Source: an uncultured Verrucomicrobiota bacterium
Lineage (GTDB): Bacteria > Verrucomicrobiota > Verrucomicrobiae > Verrucomicrobiales > DEV007
Length of the DNA stretch: 8,070 nucleotides
Reading direction: 5' to 3'
Assembly (NCBI GenBank): GCA_902591645.1
Contig: CACJBM010000073.1
Coordinates: 1 to 8,070, forward strand
The notes under the pieces are model-generated. The model was not told the DNA's origin, ran no database searches, and saw only the letters and a program-made list of their open reading frames with translations. Position 1 is the first letter of the stretch; every line of letters begins with the position of its first letter. Positions 5,167 to 8,070 of this stretch are shown in pieces. Made by a program: the position numbers and the translations under genes.

Positions 5167-6351
5167 ATGCGTTCATCTTATCTGAGAATATTTGTTTTTC
5201 TGTCACTGGCCCTCACGGTTCATGCCGAACCGGTTCCAAAGCCCGATTACCGGTTCGATGGTAAAATTTCCCGTCAGGTCCTGGAAAATTATCTGGCCCG
5301 AAGTTCGACTTTCGGCTCTCTCCTGCACCTGACTCTGGACGATGACCTGCGAATGATTAAAAATACGGGAGTTAAGTTCGCCGGACGCGCGGTATGGATG
5401 TGGGGAGGAGAATCCAAAATTGATGAACTGGTCAAGAAAGGAGAGCCGTTCGTTAAAAAGATCCACGCGATCGATCCGGACATTATTCTTCAAGGAGCCA
5501 TCTTTGAGGTCGTCACTACGGACGTGGACAATGTCCCTGTCCCTGACGCTGTATTTAAAGAGTTTGGTGTGCCTCAGGACCCTCGTAACTTCAGTTACAA
5601 GGCCATGCTTTACCCTTTCGGTCATCGCCACAATCACTGGTCCAAGGGTTCGTCAGTGCCAGACATGAGCCGTCTAGAGACCAGGATGTGGTTCTTTTAT
5701 GTGGCCAAGAGGTGGATAGACATGGGGATCGAGGCGATCCATTTTGGTCAGGTCGAGATCATGGATGACTGGGACCGGAGTCACCGTCATTGGCGGGACA
5801 TAATGAAGAGGATCCGTTCTTACGCAAAGAGGAATGCCAGGCGCCACATGGTCCTCTCTGATGCGCATGTGCCTAGCGGAGGCATTGTCCATGACGGGAA
5901 ACTCATGTTTGATCTGCACTCGTTCCCGTCACGTCCTAAGTCCGTTAAGGGTCAGCCCTACAAAGCTATCCTCGAGAAAGGTTTCAGTGATTCAATTTAC
6001 GGGCGTAGCAAAGGAGGGATCGCGCCGAGCGGATGGGACTGCGAAGCACTTCCTTACATTGTTGAGATTGATAATTTTGGGGTATCCGATCATCCGGGCC
6101 AGTACCGTAAAAGTGACAAGATTCATGTCTGGGGATGGGATGAGATTAACTGGTTCATTAAGCAGCCCGAGGATTACCGGAACGAGTGGCTTGAGTATGC
6201 CTATGACTGGGTAAGGGAAACGGACCCGAATGGTTACTTTCAGTTACCACTGCGGAGGTTCGAGCATTACTCGGCCAGCATGAATTCTCCGAAGGGGATG
6301 AGACAGGAGCAGACCATCAAGAAGATCTGGGATCGCATCGATAAGCGTTAG
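5167..6351 (+). CDS. Secreted TIM-barrel-like protein of an unnamed PVC family
   Basis: The frame could start at TTG 5155, but ATG 5167 gives a cleaner signal peptide (MRSSYLRIFVF..., cleavage near VHA at 18-20) and is preferred; neither has a Shine-Dalgarno. The 394-residue product is rich in Trp, His and Asp with strand-end motifs reminiscent of glycoside-hydrolase barrels: GRAVWMWGGES, FGQVEIMDDWD (194-204, with E197), VLSDAH (229-234), FDLHSFP, YGRSKGG, VEIDNFG (299-305) and VWGWDEINWF (321-330). These acidic and aromatic patches are candidate catalytic or sugar-contact residues, which is inference. The motifs resemble uncharacterised proteins recalled from Verrucomicrobiota and Planctomycetota; no named glycoside hydrolase family is recognised. 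The gene appears complete. The next gene, also an exported barrel protein, begins 52 bp downstream on the same strand, so the two may be co-transcribed. Confidence 0.78.
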   Translation: MRSSYLRIFVFLSLALTVHAEPVPKPDYRFDGKISRQVLENYLARSSTFGSLLHLTLDDDLRMIKNTGVKFAGRAVWMWGGESKIDELVKKGEPFVKKIHAIDPDIILQGAIFEVVTTDVDNVPVPDAVFKEFGVPQDPRNFSYKAMLYPFGHRHNHWSKGSSVPDMSRLETRMWFFYVAKRWIDMGIEAIHFGQVEIMDDWDRSHRHWRDIMKRIRSYAKRNARRHMVLSDAHVPSGGIVHDGKLMFDLHSFPSRPKSVKGQPYKAILEKGFSDSIYGRSKGGIAPSGWDCEALPYIVEIDNFGVSDHPGQYRKSDKIHVWGWDEINWFIKQPEDYRNEWLEYAYDWVRETDPNGYFQLPLRRFEHYSASMNSPKGMRQEQTIKKIWDRIDKR

Positions 6352-6382
6352 GGTTAAAGGTCTGGATTTTGTTCATCCGTGA

Positions 6383-6399
6383 GCCCATAATCTTTGGGC
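6383..6399 (+). repeat. Short hairpin directly before the next start codon
   Basis: GCCCA (6383-6387) pairs with TGGGC (6395-6399) around a seven-base loop, ending four bases before ATG 6404. It occupies the usual ribosome-binding position of a gene that has no Shine-Dalgarno. It could be a translational control hairpin, a weak terminator without T-run, or chance. Confidence 0.3.
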
Positions 6400-6403
6400 C
6401 GCT

Positions 6404-8070
6404 ATGAGAATTTTTCATTTTATCTTCTTTTCCATTATTGTTCTGAGTTCCCTGTCTTTTGCAGAGCAGGTAAAGGCCGAAGTTCCGGCGAACATGAAGA
6501 CTGATAGACTCGCTGCCTGGTGCATCGTTCCGTTCGATGCGAAGAAGAGGGGCCCGGAGGAACGGGCCAAGATGCTGGCACGTTTCGGAATCAAGCGATG
6601 CGCTTATGATTGGCGCGGCGAGCACGTGAAGGAATTCGAGGAGGAGATACTTCAATACAAGAAGCACGGCATTGAGTTCTTCGCTTTCTGGGCCGGTCAT
6701 GATGAGGCTTACAAGCTCTTCCAAAAACATGGCATTCATCCGCAGGTCTGGCGGACTCTCGGTTCGCCGACTGAGGGATCGGCTGAGGAGATGGTCTCGG
6801 CAGCAGCGGACTCGGTCTCGGGACTCGCTAAGCGTCTCGATCAGATAGGCTGTGAACTTGGACTCTATAATCATGGGGGCTGGGGAGGTGAACCTAAGAA
6901 CCTGGTGGCGGTCTGTGAGGAGCTTCATGAGAGGGGTCACAAGAACGTCGGTATCGTCTATAACTGGCACCATGGTCATGGGCACATAGGGGACTGGAAA
7001 GAATCTCTCCAGATCATGAAGCCTCACCTCCTTTGTCTGAACCTGAACGGTATGAATGACGGCGCGGAGCCAAAGATCCTTGACCTGTCTCATGGTCAGC
7101 ATGACCAGGCGATGGTGAAGATTGTCATCGAGAGTGGTTATGACGGACCGATCGGAATCCTCGATCACCGGACAGATCTCGATACTGAAGTCGCTTTGAG
7201 AGCTAACCTTGAGGGACTGGACTGGCTTATTCGTGATTATAATGAGCCCGGATCAGCTGGCCGGAGACCGATAAAGGCTCCGGACAAACCGAAGGTGGAG
7301 GCGATGGCTCCCCGGAACATTAACGCCAAGCCACTGGACCCGGAATCGAACCCGTACTGGGACGCGAACGTGAACCGTGACCGAGTCTATGATTTTTATG
7401 CGAGGCAGGCCATTGCCCGGGACAAGGAACCTGCTGCTTTTCCCGGACTCGACGGCGCGCACACTGGTCACTGGGGGAACCAGAACGATCAGGAGACCTG
7501 GAAAGATGGGAGAGTCAAGGACATGGACATTGGATCCATGGTCAGTGGTGTCTTCCGTGGTCAGGGACTGACCATTCCCCGGGCCGTGAGCGTTCGTCTC
7601 CCGTCCGTTCCTGGTCAGAAAGAACCTCTGAACGTGGTCTTTGATACGGATAAGATGCGGTTCGCTGCTGCCTGGTCAGGTGATCTGGTGGCCTGGACTG
7701 ATGTGAGGCGCAGTTTTGTGCATGGAATTCCCATGGGAGGAAAGCCAGTCGAACTGGTCGATATTAAAGCTCAATTCGAGGGAGCCAAGTTCCTTGGCCT
7801 TTACCGTGACGCTGACCGTATCATTTTCTCCTGGTCCTTACCCGATATTGGTGAGGTCAATTACAGGACAGCCGTCGTCATTGACGGGAAGGTCCATGAG
7901 ATCGAAGTGGAGATTCCTAAGGATCCGGCGCCTCAGTGGGCACAGAAGATCATGACTAGAGGCAAACTCGGGAATCAGGCCCCTTATGCTATTGATACAC
8001 TTACTCTTCCATACACGAATCCATGGAAGGCCCTCATATTTCCGGGAGGACATGACTTTGTCTCGGAACG
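6404..8070 (+). CDS. Exported bimodular protein: xylose-isomerase-like TIM barrel plus DUF6797 (C-terminus outside window)
   Basis: ATG 6404 opens a frame that stays open to the right edge: 555 complete codons plus two bases. Residues 1-20 are a signal peptide ending SLSFA. Residues about 33-280 resemble sugar phosphate isomerase/epimerase (xylose-isomerase-like) barrels: RLAAWCIVPFDAKKRGPEERA at 35-55, FGIKRCAYDWR, LGLYNHGGWGG (152-162), VYNWHHGHGH (185-194) and GILDHRTD (251-258), with several His as possible metal ligands. A charged, Pro-rich linker (about 282-320) leads to a DUF6797 module: RVYDFYARQA (327-336), FPGLDGAHTGHWGNQN (346-361), GSMVSGVFRGQGLTIP (377-392), VFDTDKMRFAAAWSGDL (412-428). 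DUF6797 proteins of PVC bacteria often carry a c-type haem domain further on, which would lie outside the window. The reaction is unknown; an exported sugar-active role is inference. Codons are more GC-rich than in the GYF_2 pair. Confidence 0.85.
   Translation, partial: MRIFHFIFFSIIVLSSLSFAEQVKAEVPANMKTDRLAAWCIVPFDAKKRGPEERAKMLARFGIKRCAYDWRGEHVKEFEEEILQYKKHGIEFFAFWAGHDEAYKLFQKHGIHPQVWRTLGSPTEGSAEEMVSAAADSVSGLAKRLDQIGCELGLYNHGGWGGEPKNLVAVCEELHERGHKNVGIVYNWHHGHGHIGDWKESLQIMKPHLLCLNLNGMNDGAEPKILDLSHGQHDQAMVKIVIESGYDGPIGILDHRTDLDTEVALRANLEGLDWLIRDYNEPGSAGRRPIKAPDKPKVEAMAPRNINAKPLDPESNPYWDANVNRDRVYDFYARQAIARDKEPAAFPGLDGAHTGHWGNQNDQETWKDGRVKDMDIGSMVSGVFRGQGLTIPRAVSVRLPSVPGQKEPLNVVFDTDKMRFAAAWSGDLVAWTDVRRSFVHGIPMGGKPVELVDIKAQFEGAKFLGLYRDADRIIFSWSLPDIGEVNYRTAVVIDGKVHEIEVEIPKDPAPQWAQKIMTRGKLGNQAPYAIDTLTLPYTNPWKALIFPGGHDFVSE

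Noticed and set aside
5203..5919. Minus-strand open frames opposite the secreted barrel-like gene
   Set aside because: They overlap a plus-strand gene with a signal peptide and consistent protein motifs, and they have no starts, context or motifs of their own.
6317..7168. Long minus-strand open frame of 283 codons opposite the barrel-DUF6797 gene
   Set aside because: The plus-strand frame has a signal peptide and clear family motifs over the same bases. The minus frame has no recognisable domain and is low in structured motifs, so it is an antisense shadow.

Overview
The window looks like chromosomal DNA from a PVC-superphylum bacterium, Verrucomicrobiota or Planctomycetota, with a lean toward Verrucomicrobiota. 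The case rests on families typical of that group: a planctomycete-type cytochrome c protein with DUF1587/DUF1595/DUF1592 segments, a secreted PmoA-like (DUF6807) protein, a TIM-barrel protein fused to a DUF6797 module, and GYF_2 (DUF4339) membrane proteins. Almost no start codon has a Shine-Dalgarno sequence in front of it. No rRNA, tRNA, CRISPR array, transposase or phage gene is visible.

Layout: (1) 949 down to the left edge, minus strand: secreted c-type cytochrome of the DUF1592/DUF1587 family, C-terminus outside the window. (2) 950-1079: divergent intergenic region with a good extended -10 box placed so that the rightward transcript would begin at or next to the start codon. (3) 1080-2075: secreted PmoA-like (DUF6807) protein. 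(4) 2167-4006: a two-gene unit. Both products begin with nearly the same GYF_2 domain but continue differently, one with a membrane helix and an exact 24-residue MORN_2 repeat array, the other with several membrane helices and a small C-terminal domain. (5) 4007-4400: AT-rich stretch with a probable 42-residue single-pass membrane microprotein (4215-4343) and nested palindromes before the next gene. (6) 4401-5129: YafK/DpaA-type L,D-transpeptidase-fold protein with its catalytic His and Cys. (7) 5167-6351 and 6404 to the right edge: a co-directional pair of exported proteins, an unnamed TIM-barrel-like family and a bimodular protein (xylose-isomerase-like TIM barrel plus DUF6797).

Most products carry export signals, so the region serves the cell envelope and periplasm. 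The outer genes (cytochrome, PmoA-like, TIM-barrel proteins, DUF6797) resemble the accessory carbohydrate-degradation repertoire of marine and soil PVC bacteria. The central, visibly more AT-rich block (about 2100-4400, with the transpeptidase beside it) looks like an accessory insert of GYF_2 membrane proteins. The least described parts are the shared-head/different-tail GYF_2 pair and the microprotein. Whether they work together with the transpeptidase is a guess from adjacency only.
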